Shown here in pieces: positions 45,307 to 54,539 of a stretch of DNA of 64,000 bases. The stretch is taken from the NCBI GenBank assembly GCA_050251815.1, contig JBFWMB010000001.1:1-64000 (forward strand), given 5' to 3'. Both the position numbers and the translations under genes were made by a program. The notes beneath the pieces were generated by a model that saw only the letters and a list, made by a program, of their open reading frames with translations, was not told the origin of the DNA and ran no database searches. Within the stretch, counting starts at the first letter, position 1; the number at the start of each line of letters is the position of its first letter. Origin of the DNA: GWE2-40-63 sp050251815 (lineage in GTDB: Bacteria > Bacteroidota > Bacteroidia > Bacteroidales > SZUA-534).

Positions 45307-47214
45307 TCACTTTTTTTTCCAATGCAGCAGTAAGGATTCGTCGCGGTGTAGTTTTTGGTTGTCGAGCAGCCATTGAATAACTTTAATTGCTTTTTCGTTG
45401 GGTTGTTTAATGGCATCAACCAGTTGTTCCAGGTTTAAGGGTTGTTTTCTTAGTTCCGTTTTTATGGCTTCGGCCACTAAATCGAACTCCATTTTGCTTA
45501 AATCGAGTTTGTTTCGTTCGGTGCAAACATCGCAAACCCCGCAACGGGTAGCCTGCATGTCGCCAAAATAATTGAGCAACTGCTGCGAGCGGCATTTCTT
45601 GCGGGTGGCATAATCAACCACGGCAAAAATTTTTTCGCTGTACAGGTTTTTCCGGTCCTGGTACTTTTCGCGGGTAAATAACAAAGATGCTGTGGGCAGG
45701 CGCTCTTCGGTATAAAAAATCTGGGGTACCTTTTTTCGCGGAATATAATTGATAATCTTATCGCGACCCAGTTTAATCAGGTAAGTGGTAATCGTTTCGA
45801 GTTTTACTTTTGTTTTACGGGCCAGGTCATTTTCATCGATGGGCCGGTATTCGGTAAACATTCCCGAATAACTCCGCAAGAGCAACTTAATAAAGGCATC
45901 TTCGGCCGCATTGGCTACCTGGTATTTGTACAAATCGTCGCGGGTAACGGTGAAAATTATTCTTGAGGGATTATCTACTTCTTCGCTCAATTCAAGGTAT
46001 CCACTCTGCTGAAGCAGTTTCAGACTGTTGTAAACGGTCAAAATATTGAACTTGTAGGCCTTCACAAAAGCCGATATATCGAAATCGAATCCCATTCCTT
46101 TTCCACCACCCACGGGCAACTGAAAAAAATTACCCAGGGCCTCGTACACCCTTTTAATTTCATCGACTTCGGGGAAAGTAGCATCGATACGGCGCTCCAG
46201 TTTATTACGGTCGCCCGGATGGTACAGTAAAATAGCAAAAGCCTGTTTCTCGTCGCGACCCCCGCGTCCGGCCTCCTGAAAATAAGCCTCGAGCGTATCG
46301 GGCAAATCCATATGAACCACAAAACGCACGTCTGCTTTGTCGATACCCATTCCAAAGGCATTGGTTGATACCATAATGCGGATGGCTCCCTTTTTCCACT
46401 GGTTTTGTTTAAAATCGCGTTCGGCCGAAGTCAGCCCTGCATGATAGTAATCGGCTGTAACTCCCTGCTGATTCAAAAGCAAGGAAATCTCTTTGGTATG
46501 AAGCCGGTTGCGAACATAAACCACCCCTGTGCCGTTAATGGCTTTGGCTATCTTTATCAGGTATTTCTGCTTATCTTCCACCTCGCGAACCAGGTAAACC
46601 AGGTTCTTGCGTTCAAAGCTTTTACGAAAGACATTTTTTTCGGCAAAGCAGAGCTTCTCCTGAATATCGTCGATAACGCGCGAAGTGGCTGTTGCGGTAA
46701 CCGCCAGCACCGGCACACCAGGCATGAGCTGACGCACTTCGGCAATCTTCAGGTACGACGGACGGAAATCGTAACCCCACTGCGAAATACAATGCGACTC
46801 GTCGATGGCCAGCAAATTCACATTCATCTGCCTGACCCGGGTTCTGAACAACTCGGTACCCAAACGTTCGGGCGAGCAATACAGGAATTTCATGTTGGCA
46901 TCGTGGACACAGTTTTCGAGGGTCACATCAATTTCGTGTCGGGTCATTCCCGAATAGATGGCCGCAGCTTTTATTTTGCGTGCTTTCAGGTTTTCCACCT
47001 GATCTTTCATCAAGGCGATAAGCGGGGTTACCACAATGCAAATGCCTTCCTTGGCCAGGGCCGGCACCTGAAAGGTGATTGATTTTCCGCCTCCGGTAGG
47101 CATCAAGGCCAGGGTGTCGCGCCCCTCGCCCACCGACCGGATGATGTCGTGCTGCAAAGGCCTGAAACGGGCATAACCCCAGTATTTGGTTAATATTTTC
47201 TGATACTCATCCAC
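45307..47214 (-). CDS. recQ: ATP-dependent DNA helicase RecQ
   Basis: A 635-residue superfamily 2 helicase. Walker A is PTGGGKS (39-45), the Walker B DESH is at 138-141 followed by the aromatic loop CISQWGYDFRPSY, and motif VI is in QEAGRGGRD. The RecQ-Ct zinc module has Cys residues in KKCRSQQLLNYFGD and TRCGVCDVC. The C-terminus is a winged-helix-like segment, and no HRDC domain is evident. The start is GTG at 47214: a TAG stop lies two codons upstream, so no ATG is available before the conserved core. It unwinds DNA in recombination repair. Confidence 0.92.
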   Translation of the reverse strand: MDEYQKILTKYWGYARFRPLQHDIIRSVGEGRDTLALMPTGGGKSITFQVPALAKEGICIVVTPLIALMKDQVENLKARKIKAAAIYSGMTRHEIDVTLENCVHDANMKFLYCSPERLGTELFRTRVRQMNVNLLAIDESHCISQWGYDFRPSYLKIAEVRQLMPGVPVLAVTATATSRVIDDIQEKLCFAEKNVFRKSFERKNLVYLVREVEDKQKYLIKIAKAINGTGVVYVRNRLHTKEISLLLNQQGVTADYYHAGLTSAERDFKQNQWKKGAIRIMVSTNAFGMGIDKADVRFVVHMDLPDTLEAYFQEAGRGGRDEKQAFAILLYHPGDRNKLERRIDATFPEVDEIKRVYEALGNFFQLPVGGGKGMGFDFDISAFVKAYKFNILTVYNSLKLLQQSGYLELSEEVDNPSRIIFTVTRDDLYKYQVANAAEDAFIKLLLRSYSGMFTEYRPIDENDLARKTKVKLETITTYLIKLGRDKIINYIPRKKVPQIFYTEERLPTASLLFTREKYQDRKNLYSEKIFAVVDYATRKKCRSQQLLNYFGDMQATRCGVCDVCTERNKLDLSKMEFDLVAEAIKTELRKQPLNLEQLVDAIKQPNEKAIKVIQWLLDNQKLHRDESLLLHWKKK

Positions 47215-47289
47215 GCACTATCTGGTTTAATGCAAAGGTAGTTTTTTTACCCGGCTCAACCACGTGCTTTTCTTTAAGCAAAATAAAAA

Positions 47290-47324
47290 AAAGGATAGCT
47301 CCCCCAATAATGGAGCCATCCTTT
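47290..47324 (-). terminator. Terminator at the end of the arabinan locus
   Basis: AAAGGAT (47290-47296) pairs with ATCCTTT (47318-47324), and AGCTCC with GGAGC inside after one mismatch. The minus strand ends in a long T-run. It lies 34 bp past the last PUL gene. Confidence 0.8.
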
Positions 47325-47357
47325 CTTAAACATATTAACTTAAATTGATTTATGAAC

Positions 47358-48347
47358 TCATGGATTGGGTAGTTCGATTACGACAGGCCAGCCCTCAGTA
47401 TCCCAGTTCAACTTATGAACCAGCAATTTGGGTTTGCCTTTATCGTGCATGTCGTAACCGTGACTAAACATATAATACTGCCCGCCAAACTCATATACAG
47501 CGTTATGACCGATGCCATAGTAATTTTCATCACCTTTAACCACTAGGGTTCCTCCGCCCTGAGTCAGTGGTACATTATCCTTATCGAGATACGGTCCTTT
47601 CAATTCCGTTGAACGCCCCACCCGAACATTATAGGTACTACATGAACCACGGCAACACAAATCGAAGGATACAAACAAATAAAAATACCCATTGGCATTG
47701 ATAATGAAAGGCGCTTCGATGGCTCCGTTTCCCGGATCCCTATCATCGAGTTGAAAATCACGTTCACGGGACGCCAGTGTTTCCCATTCCTGAGGCTCTG
47801 CCACCGAAAGCAAGTCGGAATTTAATCGTACCAGTTTTAAACCACCCCAAAACGAACCAAAAGTCAGGTAAGGGGCACCATTCTCATCAAAAACCAGGTT
47901 TGGATCAATAGCATTCCAATTGTCGCGACCGGGAACCGATTCTATCACGGGTCCATGATCGACCCAACGATAGTTTTCATTTTTTGGATCGAGCGTAGTA
48001 TTTGTAGCCACACCAATTGCTGAGCGATTGCTGGCAAACGACGATATGGAATAGTATAAATAGTATTTACCGTTATGAAAGGAAATATCGGGAGCCCAAA
48101 TGTTTCCATCGAACCTGGGAACTTCTTGTTTACACCAGGTCGGAATTTCAGCAAAAACCTGGGCTAAAAACTTCCAGTGCAGCAAATCGTCCGATTGCCA
48201 ACTGGCAATACCCACTCCGGTACTGTACATGTAATATTTTCCATCGGCCCCAATGGCCACCGGATCGTGTACCACAATCTGTGTACTTTGGGTGCATCCG
48301 CTTAAGCTAAGAACCCCCAGGAATAAGGTTGCTACGAATTTGAGCAT
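47358..48347 (-). CDS. GH43 arabinan endo-1,5-alpha-L-arabinosidase, lipoprotein
   Basis: A 329-residue lipoprotein (lipobox to Cys18, SLSGC). The five-bladed propeller carries the GH43 triad: base Asp28 (VVHDPVAI), pKa-modulating Asp148 (NAIDPNLVF) and acid Glu211 (AIEAPF). The FGSFWGGLKL segment also fits the arabinanase subgroup. Cleavage of alpha-1,5-arabinan backbones is the likely activity. The catalytic domain starts only about ten residues after the lipidated Cys, leaving almost no linker. It is the last gene of the locus, 9 bp after the GH51 gene, and precedes the terminator. Confidence 0.88.
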   Translation of the reverse strand: MLKFVATLFLGVLSLSGCTQSTQIVVHDPVAIGADGKYYMYSTGVGIASWQSDDLLHWKFLAQVFAEIPTWCKQEVPRFDGNIWAPDISFHNGKYYLYYSISSFASNRSAIGVATNTTLDPKNENYRWVDHGPVIESVPGRDNWNAIDPNLVFDENGAPYLTFGSFWGGLKLVRLNSDLLSVAEPQEWETLASRERDFQLDDRDPGNGAIEAPFIINANGYFYLFVSFDLCCRGSCSTYNVRVGRSTELKGPYLDKDNVPLTQGGGTLVVKGDENYYGIGHNAVYEFGGQYYMFSHGYDMHDKGKPKLLVHKLNWDTEGWPVVIELPNP

Positions 48348-48356
48348 TGTTTTTAC

Positions 48357-49946
48357 TTATTTAAGTTTAGCCCTTAACTGTGTAAACGAATGAGCCGGGA
48401 AATTATAAGTCAATACATTTCCTTTAGCTTTTACCGACTGCTTTTGTTGGGTTTTTACTTCGGTTATTCCAAAATCGTTTCTGGACTTAACCGATTTTCC
48501 ATTTACTTCGAGCACCTGAATTGCCCCATCAAAGTCACCAGATTGAGAAATCACATCGGTAGCGATGGCTTTGTCGTGATGGCGATTCACTACATTTATG
48601 ATTATTTCACCGTTCTGATAAGCTACAGAAACATCGAGGTAAGGAACGGCATTCTGCTGTGTGGTTGATTCACCCAATCCGACAAAAAACTCTTCGGTTT
48701 TGTAAGTCTCGCAATCTACAAAAACATCGAGTGATGTTCCGTGCACATTTTTGGCAAATAACTGCAAGGGATAATAAATTGTTTGAAGAAACAAATCGGT
48801 TTCGTTGGTGAAGATGGGTGCAATTACATTTACCAATTGGGCCATATTGGCCATTTTTACCACGTCGGCATTGCGGACAAACGAATTCAGAAAACCGGCA
48901 ATAACCAGCGCATCTTCAAGGTTATACAACTCTTCCAAAGCACTGGTACCCGACATGGTTTCGGCATCGCGTGCACGGTACCACGAGTTGTATTCGTCCC
49001 AGGCAATGTAAATGGGTTCGCGTCCGTTGCGGTTGGCATTGGCCATTTCGCGTTCAATCAATCCTTTCACTACGCGGGTGCGTTCGTCGAGCACCATGGG
49101 TGTGGCCATATAGTTGTAATAATTATCGTTGGGATTGCCCACATACATATGCAATGCCAGGTAATCGACCACATCGCGCAATTCGTGCAAAATAGTAGCA
49201 TTCCATTCATTGGGGTCTGCATCGGGACGGTAATTTGAAGAACCGGCAGCCACCAGTTTTATTTCGGGCGAGGTTAACTTCATAAGCTTTGCTGCTTCGC
49301 GGGCTTTTTTAGCATAATCTTCAGCATTCAAATGCCCCATTTGCCAGAAGCCGTCCATTTCGTTACCTAAACTCCAGTAAATTATGTTATGTGGTTCAGC
49401 ATATCCATGTTTTTTTCGTAATTCAGCATAGTAAGGCCCCTCTTTTACGTTACAGTATTCCACCCATTGCTGTGCTTCTTCAATGGTTCCGGTACCCATA
49501 TTTACAGAAAAATAGGGTTCGGTATTCATTAAGCGGGCATATTCCATAAATTCGTTGGTGCCAAAACGATTGGTTTCCAACCGGTTCCAAGCCAATTCCA
49601 TTCTGGGGGGACGTTCATCTTTGGGTCCAATACCATCTTTCCAATGATAGTTGGAAACAAAATTCCCTCCCGGATAGCGGGTAATGGAAACATTCAAATC
49701 CTGAACGGCTTTAAGCACATCTTTTCGGAAACCTTTCTCGTCGGACAAGGGCGAGCCCTCTTCGTAAATTCCGCCGTAAACACAACGTCCAAGATGTTCC
49801 ACAAAGTTTCCGTAAAGTTTTTTATCAATTTCACCCACTTTGCGGTCCACATCAATTTTTATGCGTGCATTTTGCGCCGATGAATAACCTACACTTAATA
49901 AAATGGTGGTTAGAAATACTATACTTTTATTTAATGTTTTTTTCAT
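48357..49946 (-). CDS. GH51 alpha-L-arabinofuranosidase
   Basis: A 529-residue enzyme with a signal peptide (cleavage near residue 24, GYSSAQ). The (beta/alpha)8 domain has acid/base Glu196 in WSLGNEMDG and nucleophile Glu318 in IAWDEYNSWY, followed by a C-terminal beta-sandwich (about 420-529). It removes terminal alpha-L-arabinofuranosyl residues from arabinan or arabino-oligosaccharides, probably in the periplasm. The ATG at 49946 begins the signal peptide; the frame continues upstream without supporting features. It lies 321 bp downstream of the GH127 gene. Confidence 0.93.
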   Translation of the reverse strand: MKKTLNKSIVFLTTILLSVGYSSAQNARIKIDVDRKVGEIDKKLYGNFVEHLGRCVYGGIYEEGSPLSDEKGFRKDVLKAVQDLNVSITRYPGGNFVSNYHWKDGIGPKDERPPRMELAWNRLETNRFGTNEFMEYARLMNTEPYFSVNMGTGTIEEAQQWVEYCNVKEGPYYAELRKKHGYAEPHNIIYWSLGNEMDGFWQMGHLNAEDYAKKAREAAKLMKLTSPEIKLVAAGSSNYRPDADPNEWNATILHELRDVVDYLALHMYVGNPNDNYYNYMATPMVLDERTRVVKGLIEREMANANRNGREPIYIAWDEYNSWYRARDAETMSGTSALEELYNLEDALVIAGFLNSFVRNADVVKMANMAQLVNVIAPIFTNETDLFLQTIYYPLQLFAKNVHGTSLDVFVDCETYKTEEFFVGLGESTTQQNAVPYLDVSVAYQNGEIIINVVNRHHDKAIATDVISQSGDFDGAIQVLEVNGKSVKSRNDFGITEVKTQQKQSVKAKGNVLTYNFPAHSFTQLRAKLK

Positions 49947-50267
49947 TCTATTATTCTGTTTTAAATAATTAATTGTTTTCAAAACTAATTTATATGCCTC
50001 CCAAACAGGTGGATTTTTATGCATGGTATGTGGACGTATCCACAAATTCGGGAGCAAAAGTTAAGCACCTAATTTTCATTAATTTACTACTAAAAAAGAA
50101 ATTATCCCCGTTAACTATTAAGTAAAACTTAGCTGCTGAATCCTGGGTTACCAAACAAGGACCTGTGTGACCCATGCATTTATTTTTATTTGAAATACAC
50201 ACTAAGAACCAAGAATCTATTACCCGGGAATAAATAACATATAATGGTTTGCTATATTTCATACCTA
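49947..50267. other. Intergenic region between GH51 and GH127 genes
   Basis: About 320 bp without a supportable gene, terminator or strong promoter match. This unusually long gap inside the PUL suggests that GH51 and the last GH43 may have a separate promoter. Confidence 0.4.
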
Positions 50268-52646
50268 TCAATTACGCAATAGTCTTATGCCATAAATGCC
50301 ACCAGCCACAGAACCACTATGGGCAATAAATTTCAATTCTATCGGTTTGTTTTGGTCAATCAGCCCGACTGGGATGGAATAATTTTGTGTGAAAAAATTA
50401 TCGCCCTTAGTCCCGTCAAGATGCACTTCAGCTATTGTAACGCCATTGACAAGCATACTAAAGTTTCTTTGGTTGTCAAGGCCATAAAAGGTAATTTCAA
50501 GGGTACATTTTTCATTTTTAGGATTGTTCAGCTGGTAACTAAACCAACCTGTAGCATCGCGCCAATGCCTGTTTTTGTGTACTCCTGTTCTTGAATCCTT
50601 AAATTTAACAAAATGGTCGGCTTCAGGTTGCTGCTCGCCAGGCCAAACCAAATCAATGGTCCTTCGGTTCAGTTCCTGCAATTCATTCTCCTTTTGAACC
50701 AATTCTGCTTTCATTACCTCGTACTCTTTTTGCGTATTAACCGGCCAATAAACCATATACCTGGCTTCGTGGATGGTATAAAAGGGTTGCAATAACACAG
50801 CGCCAGCGGGAGTATTTATTACATGAGACAGCTTAAAATGCATGGGTAATGAATCGATGGGTTTTACCAGAGATGATAAATCGTCACAATCGTTGACAAT
50901 AAGTCTTGGAGCTTTATCTAAAGGGTATTTTGGTCCACTGGCCACATGTCCCATACGACTTTCGTCGGCCCATAAGCCTTTCAAATCGGAAGTATCGGTA
51001 ATAGCTCCCAGTACAATTGGACCATGCAAAAAGGAAACCCAATGTGAACTATCGGGTAAAAATTCGGCATAAGTTTTCATTACAAAATGCATCGAAACCT
51101 TATCCCCATTGTTCCATTTGCGTTTCAGGCGGATAAATCCATCAGAAATTTTCACCTGCTCCAGTAACTCATTATTTACTTTAATTTCCAATTTATCTCT
51201 ATGCATCCAGGGGGCCACCCGAATATTTAGTGAAAATTGTTGCGGTTTATTTGTACTCACGGTGAAATGAGTGGACGATTGATATGGAAATTCTGTATCC
51301 TGAATCAGGCTTACCTCTTTGTCTGTCCATTTAACCTCGGAGGCAATAAACATATTCACAAACAGCTCATTCGTATTTTTCACATAAATCATTTCGCCAT
51401 ATTTACCCGGATTTTCAAGTCCGGATCCAACGCAACACCAAAAACTGGTATGAGGTTGGGAATATACCCGATAATGCCGGGGACGCATGGGTGTAAAATA
51501 TACAAATCCACCTTTTACCGGGTGTTCAGACGATAAAATATGATTAAACAAGGCGCGTTCGTAATAATCGAGATATTTTTGCCCGGGATGAGCCAGATAC
51601 AACAGTTTGGTTAATTTTAACATGTTGTAGGTGTTGCATGTTTCCGGTCCCTGCTCCGATTCAATCATACTCGAAAAATCGTTGGCCGGATGAAAATGCT
51701 CCCGCACACTATTTCCTCCAATAGAAATGGTCCAATCGTTAATTACGGTATTCCAAAAGAAGACTGCTGCACTGTCCCAGGCTTTGTTTTGTGTAGCCTG
51801 AGCGTAGCGCTCAAAGCCTATTACTTTCGGTATCTGCGTATTGGCATGAAGACCTGCCAATTCATTTTTTTTCTGAATTAAAGGCCCTAATAGGGCTTTA
51901 TGAGAAAATTTTTGAGCCATTTCAAGGTACTTTTCATCACCCGTAAGTTCTGCTATATTAACAAATACTTCGTTTAATCCACCATGCTCACTGATAAGCA
52001 TTGTTTGCACCTGCTCAGCAGAAAGGTTTTTGGTGGTTTCATAAAACCAATCGGTAAGTTTAATGAGTATATCCCTTGCATCTGAACTCCCAGTATTTAC
52101 ATAAACATCATACAAACCCGCAAAAAGTTTATGCATATTGTATAAAGGAACCCATCGGTTGTTTAACGAAAAAGCTCCCGCATTTATCTTGCCTTCAGCT
52201 ACTTCTTTCCAAATCTCCTGGCCCATAGGAATTCCCCCAACGTAACCGTTTCCATTCTTATCCTGGCAATGTTTTAACCCGGTGAGCATGTATTCAATCC
52301 GATGCAACAATTCACTATTTTTGGTCGTTGCATACATAAAAGATAAAGCCGAAAGATAATGCCCTCCTATATGTCCATCAAGCCCCGTATTTTCCCAATT
52401 GCCATAATTATCTTTAATTGGTTTTAATCCGGCATCTTTTAAAAAAGGGGCCAGCAAGCGATCGGGTTCCATAGCCAGCAAATAAGCTAAATCAGCTTGT
52501 TGTGCCTGTAAAAAAGGGCCCTCATGAATCCGGACTTCTGACAATTTAAAAGCATGTAATTTATCATCGAGCGTATTGTTACATCCTGAAAAAACAAACA
52601 GGGAAAGTAAAGTGTAAAGCTGTAATCGTATCATAGCATTCATCAT
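50268..52646 (-). CDS. GH127 beta-L-arabinofuranosidase (DUF1680 family) lipoprotein
   Basis: A 792-residue lipoprotein (lipobox to Cys22, VFSGC). An (alpha/alpha)6 barrel occupies about residues 35-430, followed by beta-sandwich domains. The zinc-cysteine active site of GH127 is complete: Glu335 and Cys337 (QGPETCNTYNMLK), and Cys404-Cys405 (SFWCCVGSG). These align with Glu338, Cys340, Cys417 and Cys418 of HypBA1. The family removes beta-L-arabinofuranose, as on hydroxyproline-linked arabino-oligosaccharides of plant glycoproteins. The GH43 gene lies 141 bp upstream. Confidence 0.9.
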   Translation of the reverse strand: MMNAMIRLQLYTLLSLFVFSGCNNTLDDKLHAFKLSEVRIHEGPFLQAQQADLAYLLAMEPDRLLAPFLKDAGLKPIKDNYGNWENTGLDGHIGGHYLSALSFMYATTKNSELLHRIEYMLTGLKHCQDKNGNGYVGGIPMGQEIWKEVAEGKINAGAFSLNNRWVPLYNMHKLFAGLYDVYVNTGSSDARDILIKLTDWFYETTKNLSAEQVQTMLISEHGGLNEVFVNIAELTGDEKYLEMAQKFSHKALLGPLIQKKNELAGLHANTQIPKVIGFERYAQATQNKAWDSAAVFFWNTVINDWTISIGGNSVREHFHPANDFSSMIESEQGPETCNTYNMLKLTKLLYLAHPGQKYLDYYERALFNHILSSEHPVKGGFVYFTPMRPRHYRVYSQPHTSFWCCVGSGLENPGKYGEMIYVKNTNELFVNMFIASEVKWTDKEVSLIQDTEFPYQSSTHFTVSTNKPQQFSLNIRVAPWMHRDKLEIKVNNELLEQVKISDGFIRLKRKWNNGDKVSMHFVMKTYAEFLPDSSHWVSFLHGPIVLGAITDTSDLKGLWADESRMGHVASGPKYPLDKAPRLIVNDCDDLSSLVKPIDSLPMHFKLSHVINTPAGAVLLQPFYTIHEARYMVYWPVNTQKEYEVMKAELVQKENELQELNRRTIDLVWPGEQQPEADHFVKFKDSRTGVHKNRHWRDATGWFSYQLNNPKNEKCTLEITFYGLDNQRNFSMLVNGVTIAEVHLDGTKGDNFFTQNYSIPVGLIDQNKPIELKFIAHSGSVAGGIYGIRLLRN

Positions 52647-52787
52647 TCATCGGTAAACCTGCCACGCGAACTATTTATCGTACCTGCGGTGCAAATGGTG
52701 GTAAAATATATTGGAAGGTTTCGGAACCCATTCATTTAAAGTAATCAGGTTTTAATAAACCTTGAACCCATCCAATTCAACCAGTTA

Positions 52788-54461
52788 CTAATTTTTCTTT
52801 TTTCCCCAATAGGTTGCGTTAAGGTTTTTTTCTGTTCCTGCATAAACAAAGGTTACTCGGCGTGGAGTTGCTTCCCAATCAACTTCTCGTTCAACACAAA
52901 CCACAACTTTTCCCAAGGTGAGATACTTTGTTGTGGCATCGTAGTTCCAATTTCCTGTAAGTGCTCCCGTCATAGTGCCATCGGCATTAAGGCTTAGTTC
53001 AGTAGCTCCATTTTGCTGGCCATAGCTGTATGCAAGGTTAATGTGTTCCCAAGTTCCAATTAACGAGTCTTTGGTAATGTTACCGTAATCAGGAACAGCT
53101 GCATAGCGTTCGGGTAATGCTATGGGCCAAAGGTTGTCGGGTTCGCTTACCGATGCCGGACACCAAACAATGCGTCGAACGTGCCCCATCATAATGGCAT
53201 TGGAATAAGGATTGCCTCCAACGTTTTCAGGCAATCGACCCTGCGACATGTAAAACCACTCATCGGTATTTTCTTTTTGAAAGATAGCACAGTGTGATAT
53301 GCCTACCCATCCGTAGCTCAGGTTAAATTTGTATGGATGAGTTACTATTGGGTAGCAGTCACCCCGTCCATTGGTAAAATTGCGTCCGGTAATGTCATAG
53401 TAAGGTCCTTCGATGTTTGTACTTCGAACCACCCGAGTATTGTAAGGTACTGCAAGACCATCGTATGCCATAAACAAATAGTAGTAACCCTCTTTGTATA
53501 TTATTTCGGGTGCTTCGCTGCCTTGCCAACGCGAGCCATCGGTGCGTGTACCAATTCGCAAACCATACCGGCTTGTTAATTCACTAACACTGCTTGCATA
53601 AGGTTCCCCTAGCGTATTTAAAGGCTTACCTGTGCTTGCATCGACCTGCAATAGGGCAAAACCGCTATGCCATGAGCCATGTATCAGGTAATGATTTCCT
53701 TCGGGTGTTACAATGTATGTTGGGTCGATGGCATTGTAGTAAAAATAGGCACTCCAATCCGATAAACTGGTACGACTGTATTCTTTACCCCTGTCTGAGG
53801 ATGAACTGGTAACGAACCCTTTGTCGATCCAGACAGCTCCGGCAGGATCAGTTGATTCGCACATCCCGATAAAGGCGCGTTCAGTCCAGCTTCCATCAAA
53901 ATTAGCCGGGGTGTTGGCATTTCCTGTTTTAATGTAGTTATCGATAATTATGCAGTAATACATCCGCAACATATCTTTCCCACCCACGTTAACCCGGCGC
54001 ACTACCGGTGCCCAGTACCCGTATTTAATATTTTCATTGGCAATGGCATTGAGCCCCATACGTAAACGAATGGCATTGAGCGAGTCGGCTACCCAGGAGG
54101 GGGCATCGTAAAAAGGCCCGCCTACCCAATCCCAATTAACCAAATCGAGTGAACGTTTGCCCTGAAAATGTCCGTGTCCTTCGGCCTCATTACCATAGGA
54201 AGCATCGGTACCATACATATAGTAATAGCCATCATAAAAGGCAACCGATGGATCGTGCACATTGGCCAGGTTCCACTCATTTCGGTTTGTCCACGAGGCT
54301 ATCGGTGAATAATCGTCAGCATAGGTTGGAATGGTAAAATTTGCAAGGGTATCGGGTTCATTCTCTTCAGGTTCTACTCCATTATCTTCACACCCTACAA
54401 AAGAAAAAGCAAATAGGGTGATGGGTAAAATCAGTAATAACTTTAGTCTCATATCAAACAT
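52788..54461 (-). CDS. GH43 endo-arabinanase-type lipoprotein with C-terminal beta domain
   Basis: A 557-residue lipoprotein (lipobox to Cys24, FVGC, followed by an acidic surface-export-like stretch EDNGVEPEENEPD). The GH43 propeller carries base Asp70 (NVHDPSVAF), modulator Asp246 (NAIDPTYI) and acid Glu316 (GSEAPEI). Residues about 455-557 form the extra C-terminal beta domain (LIGTWEHINLAYSYGQ ... LSLNADGTMTGALTG) found in Bacteroides-type endo-arabinanases. The acidic post-lipobox signal suggests display on the outer surface, where it would make oligosaccharides for import. It follows susD after a strong hairpin. Confidence 0.9.
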   Translation of the reverse strand: MFDMRLKLLLILPITLFAFSFVGCEDNGVEPEENEPDTLANFTIPTYADDYSPIASWTNRNEWNLANVHDPSVAFYDGYYYMYGTDASYGNEAEGHGHFQGKRSLDLVNWDWVGGPFYDAPSWVADSLNAIRLRMGLNAIANENIKYGYWAPVVRRVNVGGKDMLRMYYCIIIDNYIKTGNANTPANFDGSWTERAFIGMCESTDPAGAVWIDKGFVTSSSSDRGKEYSRTSLSDWSAYFYYNAIDPTYIVTPEGNHYLIHGSWHSGFALLQVDASTGKPLNTLGEPYASSVSELTSRYGLRIGTRTDGSRWQGSEAPEIIYKEGYYYLFMAYDGLAVPYNTRVVRSTNIEGPYYDITGRNFTNGRGDCYPIVTHPYKFNLSYGWVGISHCAIFQKENTDEWFYMSQGRLPENVGGNPYSNAIMMGHVRRIVWCPASVSEPDNLWPIALPERYAAVPDYGNITKDSLIGTWEHINLAYSYGQQNGATELSLNADGTMTGALTGNWNYDATTKYLTLGKVVVCVEREVDWEATPRRVTFVYAGTEKNLNATYWGKKKN

Positions 54462-54476
54462 GTTAACTTATTGTAA

Positions 54477-54518
54477 AACTTCCTTATCAACATACAAAAA
54501 TAAGTTGATAAGGAAGTT
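54477..54518 (-). promoter_or_regulatory. Intercistronic 15-bp hairpin between susD and GH43
   Basis: A perfect 15-bp inverted repeat: AACTTCCTTATCAAC (54477-54491) with GTTGATAAGGAAGTT (54504-54518) and a 12-nt loop. In the minus-strand transcript it stands about 20 nt after the susD stop and 16 nt before the GH43 start, followed only by TTTTA. It could stabilize susCD mRNA, attenuate transcription, or end part of the transcripts. Confidence 0.75.
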
Positions 54519-54539
54519 ACTTATTTAAGAAAATAATCG

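Noticed and set aside
46405..47082. A 225-codon open frame on the plus strand
   Set aside because: It is wholly antisense to recQ, whose conserved motifs are on the minus strand; it shows no domain signature and is a codon-usage shadow.
48783..49238. A 151-codon open frame on the plus strand
   Set aside because: It is antisense to the GH51 gene, and the translation is compositionally odd and unrecognisable.
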